DNA of 64,000 nt, taken from positions 1 through 64,000 of the forward strand of contig CANQTO010000004.1 of the NCBI GenBank assembly GCA_947626785.1, in the 5' to 3' direction. A program made the position numbers and the translations under genes. This document shows positions 18,789 through 27,166 of the stretch, one piece after another. The notes beneath the pieces were generated by a model that was given only the letters and a program-made list of their open reading frames with translations, did not search any database and was not told the origin of the DNA. The first letter of the stretch is position 1. Each line of letters starts with the position of its first letter. Origin of the DNA: an uncultured Oscillospiraceae bacterium (GTDB lineage: Bacteria > Bacillota > Clostridia > Oscillospirales > Oscillospiraceae).

Positions 18789-20570
18789 TCAGGCGGGCGC
18801 TTCCCCGCCGCCGGTCTCCGGCTCAGGCTCCGCCCCGTCCGGGCCCTCGCCTTCGCCCTCTTCTCCCTCTTCGGTCTCCTCTTCCCCGGCCAGCCGGGCC
18901 GCGGCGGCCCGCTCGACCGCCTCCTGCCTGGCCTCGAAGTCCAGCTCCTCGTCCCCCAGCAGGATGGTCCAGTTCTGGAAATTGTACAGGGGGTTGCCGG
19001 CGTTGGCGTCCACGCCGATGACCACGCCCCGGTGGGTGATGATCTGCTGCCGCTCAAAGCCGATGGTGATGAGGCTGCCGGTGGAGCCGGTCAGGTACTC
19101 GCAGAGCTGGTAATAGGCGGTGGCCCGGGAGGCCTTGTCCGGCGCGGACAGATAGCTCTTCACATACTGCTCCGCGGTGGCGTCGGTGGAGCCGGTGTAG
19201 TTGATGTCCGGCCGGCGGTAGCCCTCCTCGTCGTCGTGGGAGTCGTCATGGACCTGGAGAAGCTCCGTCAGGTCGAAGTTGTTGCGCAGCTTCACCTCGC
19301 CGTAGTACATGTCGAATTCGCCCTTCTCCAGGGCGTCCATATAGTCGTCCCAGGTCAGCTCCTTGACCGTCACCGGGATGCCGAGCTTCTCCATATCCTG
19401 GGCGAAGCGGTGGACCACGCCGGACTTGGCGGTGCTGTCGCTGGTGACGATGAAGTTGATGTTGATATCCTGGGGGGAGCCGGACATGTACTCCAGCTGC
19501 CCATCCGCGTCATAGTCCCGGATGCCCGCGTTCTCCAAAATAGCCCGGCAGGTATCCAGATCATAGTGCAGTCTGTCCGCCAGCAGCTCCGGATAGTCCT
19601 CCACGGTGGGGACCATGGGGACCGGCGTCGCCACGCCGTTGCCCTGCAAAAGCTCCACCAGATAATCCCGGTCAAAGGCGTACTGCATGGCCACCCGGAA
19701 ATAGGCGAAGCGGCCCAGGGCGCTCTGCTCGTTGAAGGCCACATAGTGCATATTGGTGGTGGCGAAGGTGTGGGTCTCGTTGGTGCTGGCATAACCCAGG
19801 TTCGTGTAGCTGGAGGGGTCGTTGACCACCACGTCGATGCTGCCGTCCTCAAAGGCGCTGATGATGCTCTCGGCGGAGGAATACTCCTTGATGCCGATCC
19901 TGTCCACCGGCAGCCGGTCGCTGCCGGTATAGCCGTCGTAGGCCAGCAGCTCGGTGTAGTCCTCGTTATAGGTATAGGGCCCGCTGCCTATGGGGCGCAT
20001 ATCCGTCTGGCCGGCGGTGCCCGCCTTGACCACGGGGATGTTCAGCAGTTTGACGAACTGGCTGTCCCCCACCCCCAGGGAGACCTGGAGGGTATCGGCG
20101 GTATAGGAGGCGCCCTTGAAGCTGGAGAAGCGGCCGGCGTAGCGGTCGGAATAGATGGCCCGGCCGATGGAATAGCTCAGATCCTTGGGCGTGACCTCGG
20201 AGCCGTCGTGGAAGGTGTGGCCTGTGGCGACCTTAAAGGTCCAGAGGGTGCAGTCCTCGTTGGGCTCCCAGCTGGTGATCAGGTTCTTGATGACATTGAA
20301 GTTGTCGTCGATGTCCACCATGTTCTCGTAGACCAGGCAGCAGATCAGCTGATTGGAGTGGTTGGTGGCCACATAGGGGTCAAAGCTGTAGCGGCTGTTG
20401 CTGTTGAGGGAGAACAGATCGTCCACCGCCGCGGAACGGGCCACGTCCTCGCCGCCGGTGGAGGGGGGCAGGGCGTCGAAAGGGTCCTCCGCCTGCCGGC
20501 CGCAGGCCGCGCATCCCAGCAGCAGCGCCGCCGCCAGCAGGAGAGAGAGCCATTTTTTCTCTGTCTTCAT
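18789..20570 (-). CDS. ABC transporter substrate-binding lipoprotein, family 5 (peptide type)
   Basis: This 593-residue secreted lipoprotein has a signal sequence with lipobox LLGCAAC near residue 20 and the SBP_bac_5 fold signatures: SWEPNEDCTLWTFKVATGHT, then FHDGSEVTPKDLSYSI, then YAFDRDYLVELLQG. It probably binds a peptide or similar ligand at the outer face of the membrane. No permease or ATPase genes adjoin it, so it is an orphan binding protein. The last 40 residues are a highly acidic Glu/Gly/Pro tail, unusual for the family. It follows pgeF after 38 bases that include a perfect hairpin. Confidence 0.88.
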   Translation of the reverse strand: MKTEKKWLSLLLAAALLLGCAACGRQAEDPFDALPPSTGGEDVARSAAVDDLFSLNSNSRYSFDPYVATNHSNQLICCLVYENMVDIDDNFNVIKNLITSWEPNEDCTLWTFKVATGHTFHDGSEVTPKDLSYSIGRAIYSDRYAGRFSSFKGASYTADTLQVSLGVGDSQFVKLLNIPVVKAGTAGQTDMRPIGSGPYTYNEDYTELLAYDGYTGSDRLPVDRIGIKEYSSAESIISAFEDGSIDVVVNDPSSYTNLGYASTNETHTFATTNMHYVAFNEQSALGRFAYFRVAMQYAFDRDYLVELLQGNGVATPVPMVPTVEDYPELLADRLHYDLDTCRAILENAGIRDYDADGQLEYMSGSPQDININFIVTSDSTAKSGVVHRFAQDMEKLGIPVTVKELTWDDYMDALEKGEFDMYYGEVKLRNNFDLTELLQVHDDSHDDEEGYRRPDINYTGSTDATAEQYVKSYLSAPDKASRATAYYQLCEYLTGSTGSLITIGFERQQIITHRGVVIGVDANAGNPLYNFQNWTILLGDEELDFEARQEAVERAAAARLAGEEETEEGEEGEGEGPDGAEPEPETGGGEAPA

Positions 20571-20583
20571 TGTGTCACCTCAG

Positions 20584-20607
20584 GTCGAAACGCTTTTGCG
20601 TTTCGAC
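20584..20607. repeat. Perfect 10-bp hairpin between pgeF and the binding-protein gene
   Basis: GTCGAAACGC and GCGTTTCGAC flank a TTTT loop. The hairpin lies two bases past the pgeF stop and 13 bases before the next start codon on the minus strand. No U-run follows on that strand, so attenuation or mRNA stabilisation is more likely than full termination. Confidence 0.6.
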
Positions 20608-20608
20608 A

Positions 20609-21403
20609 TTATATCATCTTGATCACGGCCGCCTGGCTGCCCCGGCGGCCCTTGGTATAGCGGTGGGACCAGTATTTGTCATGGGAGCAGACGGTGCACT
20701 CCTCGGAGATGTCGATATGCTCCGGCTTCAGCCCCAGCTGCCTGAGCCGCCGGGCGTTGGCCCCCCGCAGGTCCACCAGGAATTTTCCGCCGGGCAGCGG
20801 GTCGAAAAGGCCCTCCGTATCCCCGGCCAGGTACCGCTCCACGGCCTGGGGCACGTCCTCATGGGTCTCAAAACAGCAGCGGCCGATGGCCGGCCCCAGG
20901 GCGGCCCGGATGTTCTCCGGCCTGGCCCCCAGAGCTTCCATCTGCTCCACCGCCCGGCCCAGGATGTCCGCCACGGAGCTGCGCCAGCCGCAGTGGACCG
21001 CGGCAACGGCCCGGTCATCCCCATCCCAGAGGAGCACCGGCACGCAGTCGGCGGTAAAGCACATCAGCGGCAGGTTTTTCTCCCCGGTGACGATGCCGTC
21101 CGCCTCATAGGGGACTGGGGACAGGCAGACATGCCGGTCCGCCCCGGTCACGAGGTGCACCGCGTTCCCGTGGACCTGCTTTGTGACGACACAGCCGTTT
21201 TCGTCCGTGCCCATCAGGGCGCAGACCCGCCGGTAATTCTCCCGGACGGCCGCCGGGTCGTCCCCCCGGTTGGAGCCCAGGTTCAGAGAGGCAAAGTCCC
21301 CCCGGCTCACGCCGCCGAAGCGGGTGGTAAAAGCGTGGGGCGCGGCGATCAGGCTGGAGGCCATGTAGACCAGCTCCCCCTGCCGCTTCTCGATAAACGC
21401 CAT
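20609..21403 (-). CDS. pgeF: Peptidoglycan editing factor / multicopper-oxidase-like purine nucleosidase family (YfiH)
   Basis: This 264-residue protein belongs to the YfiH/DUF152 family; members hydrolyse or phosphorolyse purine nucleosides, and the E. coli homologue edits peptidoglycan composition. Metal-site motifs are visible: NLGSNRGDD, the His in KQVHGN, FTADCVPVLL, AAVHCGWRS and GPAIGRCCFE. It follows secA after ten bases, probably in one transcript. Confidence 0.92.
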   Translation of the reverse strand: MAFIEKRQGELVYMASSLIAAPHAFTTRFGGVSRGDFASLNLGSNRGDDPAAVRENYRRVCALMGTDENGCVVTKQVHGNAVHLVTGADRHVCLSPVPYEADGIVTGEKNLPLMCFTADCVPVLLWDGDDRAVAAVHCGWRSSVADILGRAVEQMEALGARPENIRAALGPAIGRCCFETHEDVPQAVERYLAGDTEGLFDPLPGGKFLVDLRGANARRLRQLGLKPEHIDISEECTVCSHDKYWSHRYTKGRRGSQAAVIKMI

Positions 21404-21413
21404 CGTCCAGCCC

Positions 21414-24188
21414 TCACTTATTGTCCCGGCCGCAGCACTCTTTGTACTTGAGCCGGCGGCTGCCGTCGGCCTTCATCCGGCCGCAGGGGCAGGGGTCGTT
21501 GGGCCGGGGCTTGGGGGCCTTCTTCACCGGCTTTTTCTTCACCGGCTCGCCGCCCACGTTGGCGGCGGCGTTTTTGGCGACCGCCTTGCGCTCCGGCGGC
21601 TGCTCCCGGCGGATAGCCACGGTGTAGAGCCGGCGGACCGTCTCCTCCCGGATGCCGTTGACCATGGCCTCGAATATGTCGAAGCCCTCCTGCTTATAGG
21701 CATCGATGGGCTTGACGGCGCCGTAGCCCCGCAGGCCGATGCCCCGCTTGAGCTCGTCCATGGCGTCGATGTGGTCCATCCAGTACTCGTCCACCACCCG
21801 GAGCATGACCACCCGCTCCAGCTCCCGCATGAGGGGCATGCCGTTGGGGGCCTCGCCGAAGGTCTTCTCCCGGGCCTCATAGGCCCGGACCGCCAGCTCC
21901 AGGGCGGCCTTGCTCAGCTTCTCCGCGCTGACGGAGGAGCCGAAGCTCTCCAGGCGGAGGGTCCCCCGGGGCATAAAGAGCTTTTCAAAGGGCTGCAGGG
22001 CCTGATCGATCTGGGCCTGGCTCTCCGCCGGCACGCCGCCCAGCCCGTCGGCCACGGTGCTCTCCACGAACTGCTGCACCATGCCCATCACCTGCTCGTG
22101 CAGATCCTCCCCGTCCAGCACCTTGCGGCGCTCGCCGTAGATGATCTCGCGCTGCTTGTTCATCACGTCGTCGTACTCCAGCACGCTCTTGCGGGTCTGG
22201 AAGTTCCGGCTCTCCACGGTCTTCTGGGCCTGCTCCACCGCGTTGGAGAGCATCTTGTGGTCCAGAGGTATGTCCTCTTCGATCTTCAGGGTGTCCATCA
22301 TGCCCATGACCCGCTCGGAGCCAAAGAGGCGCATGATGTCGTCAGTCATGGCCAGATAGAAGCGGCTCTCCCCCGGGTCCCCCTGCCGGCCGGCGCGGCC
22401 GCGCAGCTGGTTGTCGATCCGGCGGGACTCGTGCCGCTCGGTGCCCAGGATGAAGAGGCCCCCGGCGGCCCTGACCTGCTCCGCCTCGGCGGAGGTCTGG
22501 GCCTTGTGCTCCTCCATCTTCTCGGCGAAGAGCTTGCGGGCGGCCAGGATGGTCTCGTCCTCGGTGTCGGCGTAGCCGGTGGCCTCGGCGATCACGGCGT
22601 CGTCAAAGCCCGCCTTGCGCAGGTCCTGCCGGGCCAGATACTCCGGGTTGCCGCCCAGCATGATATCCGTGCCGCGGCCGGCCATGTTGGTGGCGATGGT
22701 GACGGAGCCCAGCTTGCCCGCCTGGGCCACGATCTCCGCCTCCTGCTCGTGGTACTTGGCGTTCAGGACCGTGTGGGCGATGCCCCGGCGCTTTAAAAGC
22801 CCGGACAGATACTCGCTCTTCTCGATGGACACGGTGCCCACCAGCACCGGCTGGCCCTTCTCGTGGCAGGCGATGATCTGCTCGACGATGGCCTTGTTCT
22901 TGGCGTTCTCGGTCTTGTAGATCACGTCCGGGTGGTCCTGGCGGATCACCGGCTTGTTGGTGGGGATCTCGATGATGTCCAGCCGGTAGATGGCCGCGAA
23001 CTCCTCCGACTCGGTGACGGCGGTGCCGGTCATGCCGGAGAGCTTGTGGTACAGGCGGAAGTAGTTCTGGAAGGTGATGGTGGCCAGGGTCTTGTTCTCC
23101 TTCTGGACATCCACATGCTCCTTGGCCTCGATGGCCTGGTGCAGGCCCTCGGAATAGCGCCGGCCCAGCATCAGGCGGCCGGTGAACTCGTCGACGATGA
23201 TGATCTCCCCGTCCTTGACGATGTAGTCGATATCCCGCTTCATGATGCCGTGGGCCTTCAGGGCCTGGTTGATATGGTGGCTCAGGGTGGCGTTCTCGAT
23301 GTCGGCCAGGTTCTCCAGGCCGAAGGCCTTCTCGGCCTTGGCGATGCCCCGGGCGGTGAGGGTGGCGGTCCGGGCCTTCTCGTCCACCACATAGTCCGCG
23401 TCCAGGTCCTCGCTCTCCTCCTCCTTCTCGTCGATGGAGGCGTAGACCTGCTTCTTCAGCCGCACCACGAAATCGTCCGCCTGCCGGTACAGGTCCGTGC
23501 TCTCATCCCCCTGGCCGGAGATGATCAGCGGCGTCCGGGCCTCGTCGATGAGGATGGAGTCCACCTCGTCCACGATGGCAAAGGGGTGGCCCCGCTGGAC
23601 CATCTGCTCCCGATACAGAGCCATGTTGTCCCGCAGGTAGTCAAAGCCCATCTCGTTGTTGGTGCCGTAGGTGATGTCGCAGGCGTAGGCGGCCCGGCGC
23701 TCGGCGGAGCTCAGCCCGTGGACGATCAGGCCCACGCTCAGGCCCATGAAGCGGTGGACCTTGCCCATCCACTCGCTGTCGCGGCGGGCCAGATAGTCGT
23801 TCACCGTCACGATATGTACGCCCTCGCCGGTGAGGGCGTTCAGATAAGCCGGCAGCACGGCCACCAGGGTCTTGCCTTCGCCGGTCTTCATCTCGGCGAT
23901 ACGGCCCTGGTGCAGGACGATGCCGCCTATGAGCTGCACCCGGAAGGGCTTCATGCCCAGCACCCGCCAGGCGGCCTCCCGCACGGCGGCGAAGGCCTCG
24001 GGCAGCAGATCGTCCAGGTCCTCGCCCTGGGCCAGCCGCTCCTTGAATTCCCCGGTCTTGGCCCGGAGCTCCTCGTCGCTCAGGGCGGCGAAGGCGGGCT
24101 CCAGCTTTTCGATCTTGTCCGCGACCGGCGTGATCCGCTTCAGCTCCCGGTCCGAGTAACTGCCGAATAATTTTTCAAGAAATCCCAT
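21414..24188 (-). CDS. secA: Preprotein translocase ATPase SecA
   Basis: This 924-residue motor drives secreted proteins through SecYEG. It starts [18 protein letters not shown]. The Walker [17 protein letters not shown], the [20 protein letters not shown] segment, the second helicase domain [16 protein letters not shown] and [16 protein letters not shown] are all present. The C-terminus carries the zinc-binding SEC-C motif [20 protein letters not shown]. An insertion rich in Glu and Asp lies around residue 250. GAAGGAAAGG precedes the start. Confidence 0.98.
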   Translation of the reverse strand: MGFLEKLFGSYSDRELKRITPVADKIEKLEPAFAALSDEELRAKTGEFKERLAQGEDLDDLLPEAFAAVREAAWRVLGMKPFRVQLIGGIVLHQGRIAEMKTGEGKTLVAVLPAYLNALTGEGVHIVTVNDYLARRDSEWMGKVHRFMGLSVGLIVHGLSSAERRAAYACDITYGTNNEMGFDYLRDNMALYREQMVQRGHPFAIVDEVDSILIDEARTPLIISGQGDESTDLYRQADDFVVRLKKQVYASIDEKEEESEDLDADYVVDEKARTATLTARGIAKAEKAFGLENLADIENATLSHHINQALKAHGIMKRDIDYIVKDGEIIIVDEFTGRLMLGRRYSEGLHQAIEAKEHVDVQKENKTLATITFQNYFRLYHKLSGMTGTAVTESEEFAAIYRLDIIEIPTNKPVIRQDHPDVIYKTENAKNKAIVEQIIACHEKGQPVLVGTVSIEKSEYLSGLLKRRGIAHTVLNAKYHEQEAEIVAQAGKLGSVTIATNMAGRGTDIMLGGNPEYLARQDLRKAGFDDAVIAEATGYADTEDETILAARKLFAEKMEEHKAQTSAEAEQVRAAGGLFILGTERHESRRIDNQLRGRAGRQGDPGESRFYLAMTDDIMRLFGSERVMGMMDTLKIEEDIPLDHKMLSNAVEQAQKTVESRNFQTRKSVLEYDDVMNKQREIIYGERRKVLDGEDLHEQVMGMVQQFVESTVADGLGGVPAESQAQIDQALQPFEKLFMPRGTLRLESFGSSVSAEKLSKAALELAVRAYEAREKTFGEAPNGMPLMRELERVVMLRVVDEYWMDHIDAMDELKRGIGLRGYGAVKPIDAYKQEGFDIFEAMVNGIREETVRRLYTVAIRREQPPERKAVAKNAAANVGGEPVKKKPVKKAPKPRPNDPCPCGRMKADGSRRLKYKECCGRDNK

Positions 24189-24231
24189 GCTCTTTTGCCT
24201 TTCCTTCTGTGGAGATAGTCATACAGTGTGT

Positions 24232-24260
24232 AGTGTACCACAAAATTATGAAGAAAAAAA
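24232..24260 (-). promoter_or_regulatory. Possible secA promoter (extended -10)
   Basis: On the minus strand, TACACT preceded by TGG gives an extended -10 element 43 bases before the secA ATG. The -35 region 17 bases upstream is only a T-tract. A stronger minus-strand promoter exists farther upstream at 24571-24599 and could also serve secA. Confidence 0.35.
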
Positions 24261-24300
24261 GTAGATACGGAGCAAATTCCGCTTTTTCTCCGAAAGATGA

Positions 24301-24325
24301 AGAGGCCGGGAGTTTCCCAGCCTCT
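24301..24325 (-). terminator. Hairpin between the small-ORF locus and secA
   Basis: AGAGGC-c-GGGA and TCCC-a-GCCTCT can pair around a 3-nt loop, interrupted by one mismatch. For leftward transcripts it is followed by a moderately U-rich stretch (TCATCTTTC), so it may stop antisense readthrough before secA. It abuts the rightward -35 element. Confidence 0.4.
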
Positions 24326-24353
24326 TGCAATCTGGCAAAGCGCGTGGTATTCT
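24325..24353 (+). promoter_or_regulatory. Promoter of the small structured mRNA
   Basis: TTGCAA (24325-24330) and TATTCT (24348-24353) are 17 bases apart. Initiation about seven bases downstream falls at 24360, exactly the first base of the panhandle arm GGGCACTGC. That coincidence supports the assignment. Confidence 0.65.
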
Positions 24354-24392
24354 GTCATAGGGCACTGCAACACAACGGCAGGCGGTTAGTCA

Positions 24393-24411
24393 CACCTCTG
24401 TAAAGGAGGTG
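24393..24411 (+). promoter_or_regulatory. Hairpin sequestering the Shine-Dalgarno of the small ORF
   Basis: CACCTC (24393-24398) pairs with GAGGTG (24406-24411) across a 7-nt loop. The second arm contains the core of the very strong AAGGAGGTGA ribosome binding site, so the folded mRNA would hide it. This arrangement is known from type I toxin mRNAs. Confidence 0.65.
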
Positions 24412-24418
24412 AGGCATT

Positions 24419-24502
24419 ATGCCAATCACATTGACGTTACATATCTGTGGATATACCATAACGCTGACTGTGAAAAGGACGACCCGCCACCCTGGCCGGT
24501 GA
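24419..24502 (+). CDS. 27-residue small protein; candidate type I toxin
   Basis: The 27-codon frame starts at an ATG eight bases after the near-perfect ribosome binding site AAGGAGGTGA. The peptide starts MPITLTLHICGYTITLTVK and ends in a basic RTTRHPGR tail. Its core alternates hydrophobic residues with Thr, which suggests an amphipathic beta strand rather than the transmembrane helix of Fst or TxpA. The mRNA has an SD-hiding hairpin and a 5'-3' panhandle, and a convergent promoter faces its 3' end. I do not recognise a named family, and toxicity is inferred from architecture only. It could instead be a leader peptide or another small structural-RNA gene. Confidence 0.6.
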   Translation: MPITLTLHICGYTITLTVKRTTRHPGR

Positions 24503-24564
24503 CGGGTCTGACTATTGTCTGACTTAAATCTCCAGGGCTAACCGCTTGCGCAGTGCCCTTTTAT
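24472..24564 (-). ncRNA. Candidate antisense RNA (type I antitoxin-like)
   Basis: Transcription from the consensus minus promoter would begin near 24564 and run into the hairpin at 24482-24507, followed on this strand by CGTCCTTTT. The product of about 90 nt is fully complementary to the last third of the small ORF and its 3' UTR, including the 3' panhandle arm. It contains two copies of AGTCAGAC (complements of 24506-24513 and 24517-24524). Alternatively, the promoter belongs to secA and reads through. Confidence 0.5.
24482..24507 (-). terminator. Intrinsic terminator of the antisense RNA
   Basis: The arms ACCCGCCACC and GGTGACGGGT (one mismatch, 6-nt loop) form a GC-rich stem. On the minus strand it is followed by CGTCCTTTTC. 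On the plus strand no T-run follows, so the hairpin is oriented to stop leftward transcription. It overlaps the stop codon of the small ORF. Confidence 0.55.
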
Positions 24565-24570
24565 ATTTTC

Positions 24571-24599
24571 ATTATAGACCGTGACAGCTGGTCTGTCAA
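24571..24599 (-). promoter_or_regulatory. Perfect-consensus promoter on the minus strand
   Basis: TTGACA (complement of 24594-24599) and TATAAT (complement of 24571-24576) are separated by 17 bases, a full consensus sigmaA promoter. It points into the 3' end of the small-ORF transcript, with secA lying 375 bases farther on. Confidence 0.85.
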
Positions 24600-24645
24600 C
24601 GGTTTTTCTTATTGTTTCCTCCCGTCCGCTTTTTCTTCTTCCCGG

Positions 24646-24674
24646 TGGACAAGCCGGGGACCTTGTGGTACAAT
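24646..24674 (+). promoter_or_regulatory. Promoter of the DUF1846-gluQ operon
   Basis: TGGACA (24646-24651) and TACAAT (24669-24674) are separated by 17 bases. Initiation would fall near 24681, about 30 bases before the ATG of the DUF1846 gene. Confidence 0.7.
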
Positions 24675-24710
24675 GTGCGGGATAAAGAGAACAGTGGAGG
24701 ATACGTGCCT

Positions 24711-26198
24711 ATGGACCGCCTCGGTTTTGACAACGAACAATATGTGAAGCTCCAATCCCAGAATATCCGCGACCGGATCTCTAAATTCGGCGGCAAGCTG
24801 TACCTGGAGTTCGGCGGCAAGCTCTTTGACGATTTCCACGCCTCCCGGGTGCTCCCCGGCTTCGCGCCGGACAGCAAGGTGAAGATGCTGCTGGAGATGA
24901 AGGACGAGGCGGAGATCGTCATCGCCATCTCGGCCGACGACATCGAGCGCAGCAAGCGCCGGGGCGACCTGGGCATCACCTATGACGAGGACTGCCTGCG
25001 CCTGATCGACGCCTTCCGGGGCATCGGCCTGTTCATCGGCAGCGTGGTCATCACCCATTACCGGGGCCAGGCCGTAGCCGGGCAGTTCCAGAAGTGGCTG
25101 GAGAGCCTGGGCATCCGGGTCTACCGGCACTACATCATCCCCGACTACCCCTCCAACGTGCCCCTCATCGTCTCTGAGGAGGGCTTCGGGAAAAACGACT
25201 ACATAGAGACCCAGCGGAGCCTGGTGGTGGTCACCGCCCCCGGCCCCGGCAGCGGCAAGATGGCCACCTGCCTGAGCCAGCTCTACCACGAGCACAAGCG
25301 GGGCGTCAGCGCGGGTTACGCCAAGTTCGAGACCTTCCCCATCTGGAATCTGCCTTTGAAGCACCCGGTGAACCTGGCCTACGAGGCCGCCACGGCGGAC
25401 CTGGACGACGTGAACATGATCGACCCCTTCCACCTGGAGGCCTACGGCCAGACCACCGTCAACTATAACCGGGACGTGGAGATCTTCCCCGTGCTGGAGG
25501 CCATGTTCCGGCGCATCTACGGCGAGAGCCCCTACAAGAGCCCCACGGACATGGGGGTCAACATGGCGGGCTTCTGCATCGTGGACGACGAGGCCTGCCG
25601 GGCCGCCTCCCGGCAGGAGATCATCCGGCGCTACTACGCCGCCGCGTGCAGCGTCCGGCAGGGCCTGTCCGACGCGGCGGAGCTGAGGCGCATCGAGCTG
25701 CTGATGAACTCCATGGACATCGGGCCCGAGGACCGGCCCGTGGTGGCCGCCGCCCTGAAGAGGGCGGAGGAGACAGAGAACCCGGCCGTGGCCATCGAGC
25801 TGCACGACGGGCGCATCATCACCGGCAAGACCAGCTCCCTGCTGGGGGCCTCCTCGGCCTGCCTGATGAACGCCCTGAAGGCCCTGGCCGGCATCGACAA
25901 GAAGCTGCTGCTCATCACCCCCAACATCATCCAGCCCATCCAGCACCTGAAGGTGGAGCACCTGGGCAACCGGAACCCCCGCCTGCACACCGACGAGCTG
26001 CTGATCGCCCTGTCCATCTGCGCCGTGACCAACCCCATGGCGGGCTACGCCATCGACCAGCTGGACAAGCTCCGGGGCTGCGAGGCCCACTCCTCCGTCA
26101 TCCTCTCCCACGTGGACGCAGAGCTGTTCAAGAAGCTGGGGGTCAACATCTCCTTTGAGCCCCGCTACCAGGCCAAGAAGCTCTTCCACAAGAAATGA
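24711..26198 (+). CDS. DUF1846 family protein
   Basis: This 495-residue cytosolic protein is widespread in Firmicutes, and its biochemical role is not established to my knowledge. It starts MDRLGFDNEQYVKLQSQNI. The N-terminal region includes MLLEMKDEAEIVIAISADDI. A glycine-rich loop VTAPGPGSGKMATCLSQLYH near residues 175-195 resembles a nucleotide-binding P-loop. The ATG is chosen because GGAGG lies upstream; a farther upstream start would run into the promoter. Its stop codon overlaps the gluQ start (ATGA), so the two are translationally coupled. Confidence 0.92.
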   Translation: MDRLGFDNEQYVKLQSQNIRDRISKFGGKLYLEFGGKLFDDFHASRVLPGFAPDSKVKMLLEMKDEAEIVIAISADDIERSKRRGDLGITYDEDCLRLIDAFRGIGLFIGSVVITHYRGQAVAGQFQKWLESLGIRVYRHYIIPDYPSNVPLIVSEEGFGKNDYIETQRSLVVVTAPGPGSGKMATCLSQLYHEHKRGVSAGYAKFETFPIWNLPLKHPVNLAYEAATADLDDVNMIDPFHLEAYGQTTVNYNRDVEIFPVLEAMFRRIYGESPYKSPTDMGVNMAGFCIVDDEACRAASRQEIIRRYYAAACSVRQGLSDAAELRRIELLMNSMDIGPEDRPVVAAALKRAEETENPAVAIELHDGRIITGKTSSLLGASSACLMNALKALAGIDKKLLLITPNIIQPIQHLKVEHLGNRNPRLHTDELLIALSICAVTNPMAGYAIDQLDKLRGCEAHSSVILSHVDAELFKKLGVNISFEPRYQAKKLFHKK

Positions 26199-27133
26199 GC
26201 GCCGTCGTGGGGCGCTTTGCGCCCAGCCCCTCGGGCTATCTGCATCTGGGCAACCTCTTGGCCCTGCTCCTGGCCTGGCTGGACGGCCGCGCCCTGGGCG
26301 GGAAAATGATCCTGCGCATGGAGGATCTGGACCCGGTCCGCACCAGCCCGGCCTACGCCGCCGCCATCGCGGAGGACCTGCGCTGGCTGGGGCTGGACTG
26401 GGACGAGGGCTACCCCGACCCGGCCTTCAGCCAGAGCACCCGGACAGCCCTCTACGCCGCCGCCTTTGCCGAACTGGAGAAGCGGGGCCTGGTCTACCCC
26501 TGCTGGTGCAGCCGGGCCCAGCGCCTGGCGGCGGCCAGCGCGCCCCATCCCGGCGAGGCGGTCCACGACCCCCGCTGCCCCTGCGCCCGGCTCAGCCGGA
26601 AGGAGCGCCTGGCCCGGGAGGCCTCCGGCCGCGCCCCCGCCTGGAAGCTGCGGGTGCCGGACCTGGAAGTCAGCGTGGAGGACGTCCACTACGGGACCTA
26701 TACCCAGGACCTGGCCCGGGAGGGCGGGGACTTCATCATCCGCCGGGCAGACGGGGTCTACGCCTACCAGCTGGCCGTCAGCGTGGACGACATGCTCATG
26801 GGCGTCACCCGGGTGGTCCGGGGCCGGGACCTGCTGAGCTCCGCCCCCAGGCAGCGCTGGCTGATCGAGACCCTGGGCGGGACGGCGCCCGTCTACGCCC
26901 ATCTGCCCCTGCTCATCTCCGACAGCGGCAAGCTCTCCAAGCGCCTGGGCAGTCTGAGCACCCAAGCCCTCCGGCAGGAGCTGAGCCCCCAGGCCCTGAC
27001 GGGCCGCCTGGCGAAGCTCTGCGGCCTGACGGAGACGGAGGAGCCCCTCTCTCCCAAGGAGCTGCTGCCCCTCTTCGGCTGGTCCCGTGTCCGCCTGGAG
27101 GACATCCCGATGGATAAGGATATGGAAATCTAA
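26195..27133 (+). CDS. gluQ: Glutamyl-Q tRNA(Asp) synthetase
   Basis: This 312-residue paralogue of the GluRS catalytic core attaches glutamate to queuosine in tRNA(Asp) and lacks an anticodon-binding domain. The class I signature appears as SGYLHLGN near residue 13 and the KMSKS-like loop as KLSKR. A zinc knuckle with CWCSR and CPC lies near residues 100-130. DDMLMGVTRVVRGRDLL is diagnostic. It overlaps the DUF1846 gene by four bases and ends at a strong terminator. Confidence 0.93.
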   Translation: MSAVVGRFAPSPSGYLHLGNLLALLLAWLDGRALGGKMILRMEDLDPVRTSPAYAAAIAEDLRWLGLDWDEGYPDPAFSQSTRTALYAAAFAELEKRGLVYPCWCSRAQRLAAASAPHPGEAVHDPRCPCARLSRKERLAREASGRAPAWKLRVPDLEVSVEDVHYGTYTQDLAREGGDFIIRRADGVYAYQLAVSVDDMLMGVTRVVRGRDLLSSAPRQRWLIETLGGTAPVYAHLPLLISDSGKLSKRLGSLSTQALRQELSPQALTGRLAKLCGLTETEEPLSPKELLPLFGWSRVRLEDIPMDKDMEI

Positions 27134-27166
27134 AAGCCTCCCGAAATGGGAGGCTTTGGCGTTTTT
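27133..27166. terminator. Bidirectional terminator between gluQ and the convergent membrane gene
   Basis: AAAGCCTCCC and GGGAGGCTTT form a perfect 10-bp stem with a GAAAT loop. On the plus strand it is followed by GGCGTTTTT; on the minus strand the stem ends in GGCTTTT followed by AGATTT. It overlaps the gluQ stop codon and serves both converging genes. Confidence 0.9.

Larger units (their letters stand above)
24360..24558 (+). repeat. Long-range inverted arms enclosing the small ORF (5'-3' panhandle)
   Basis: GGGCACTGC at 24360-24368 is complementary to GCAGTGCCC at 24550-24558, and GCGGTTAG at 24382-24389 is complementary to CTAACCGC at 24538-24545. A transcript spanning both would pair its 5' end with its 3' end in two collinear helices, leaving the ORF in the loop. 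The 3' arm is followed by TTTTATATTTT and can also form a local terminator (AGGGC / GCCCT). Confidence 0.75.

Noticed and set aside
24140-24373. 77-codon minus-strand frame overlapping the secA start
   Set aside because: It overlaps the secA N-terminus in another frame and spans the promoter region. No ribosome binding site or homology is evident.
24609-26189. A 526-codon open frame on the minus strand opposite the DUF1846 gene
   Set aside because: It is an antisense shadow of a GC-rich gene: low-complexity Gly/Val/Leu/His/Asp composition, no ribosome binding site and no recognisable fold.
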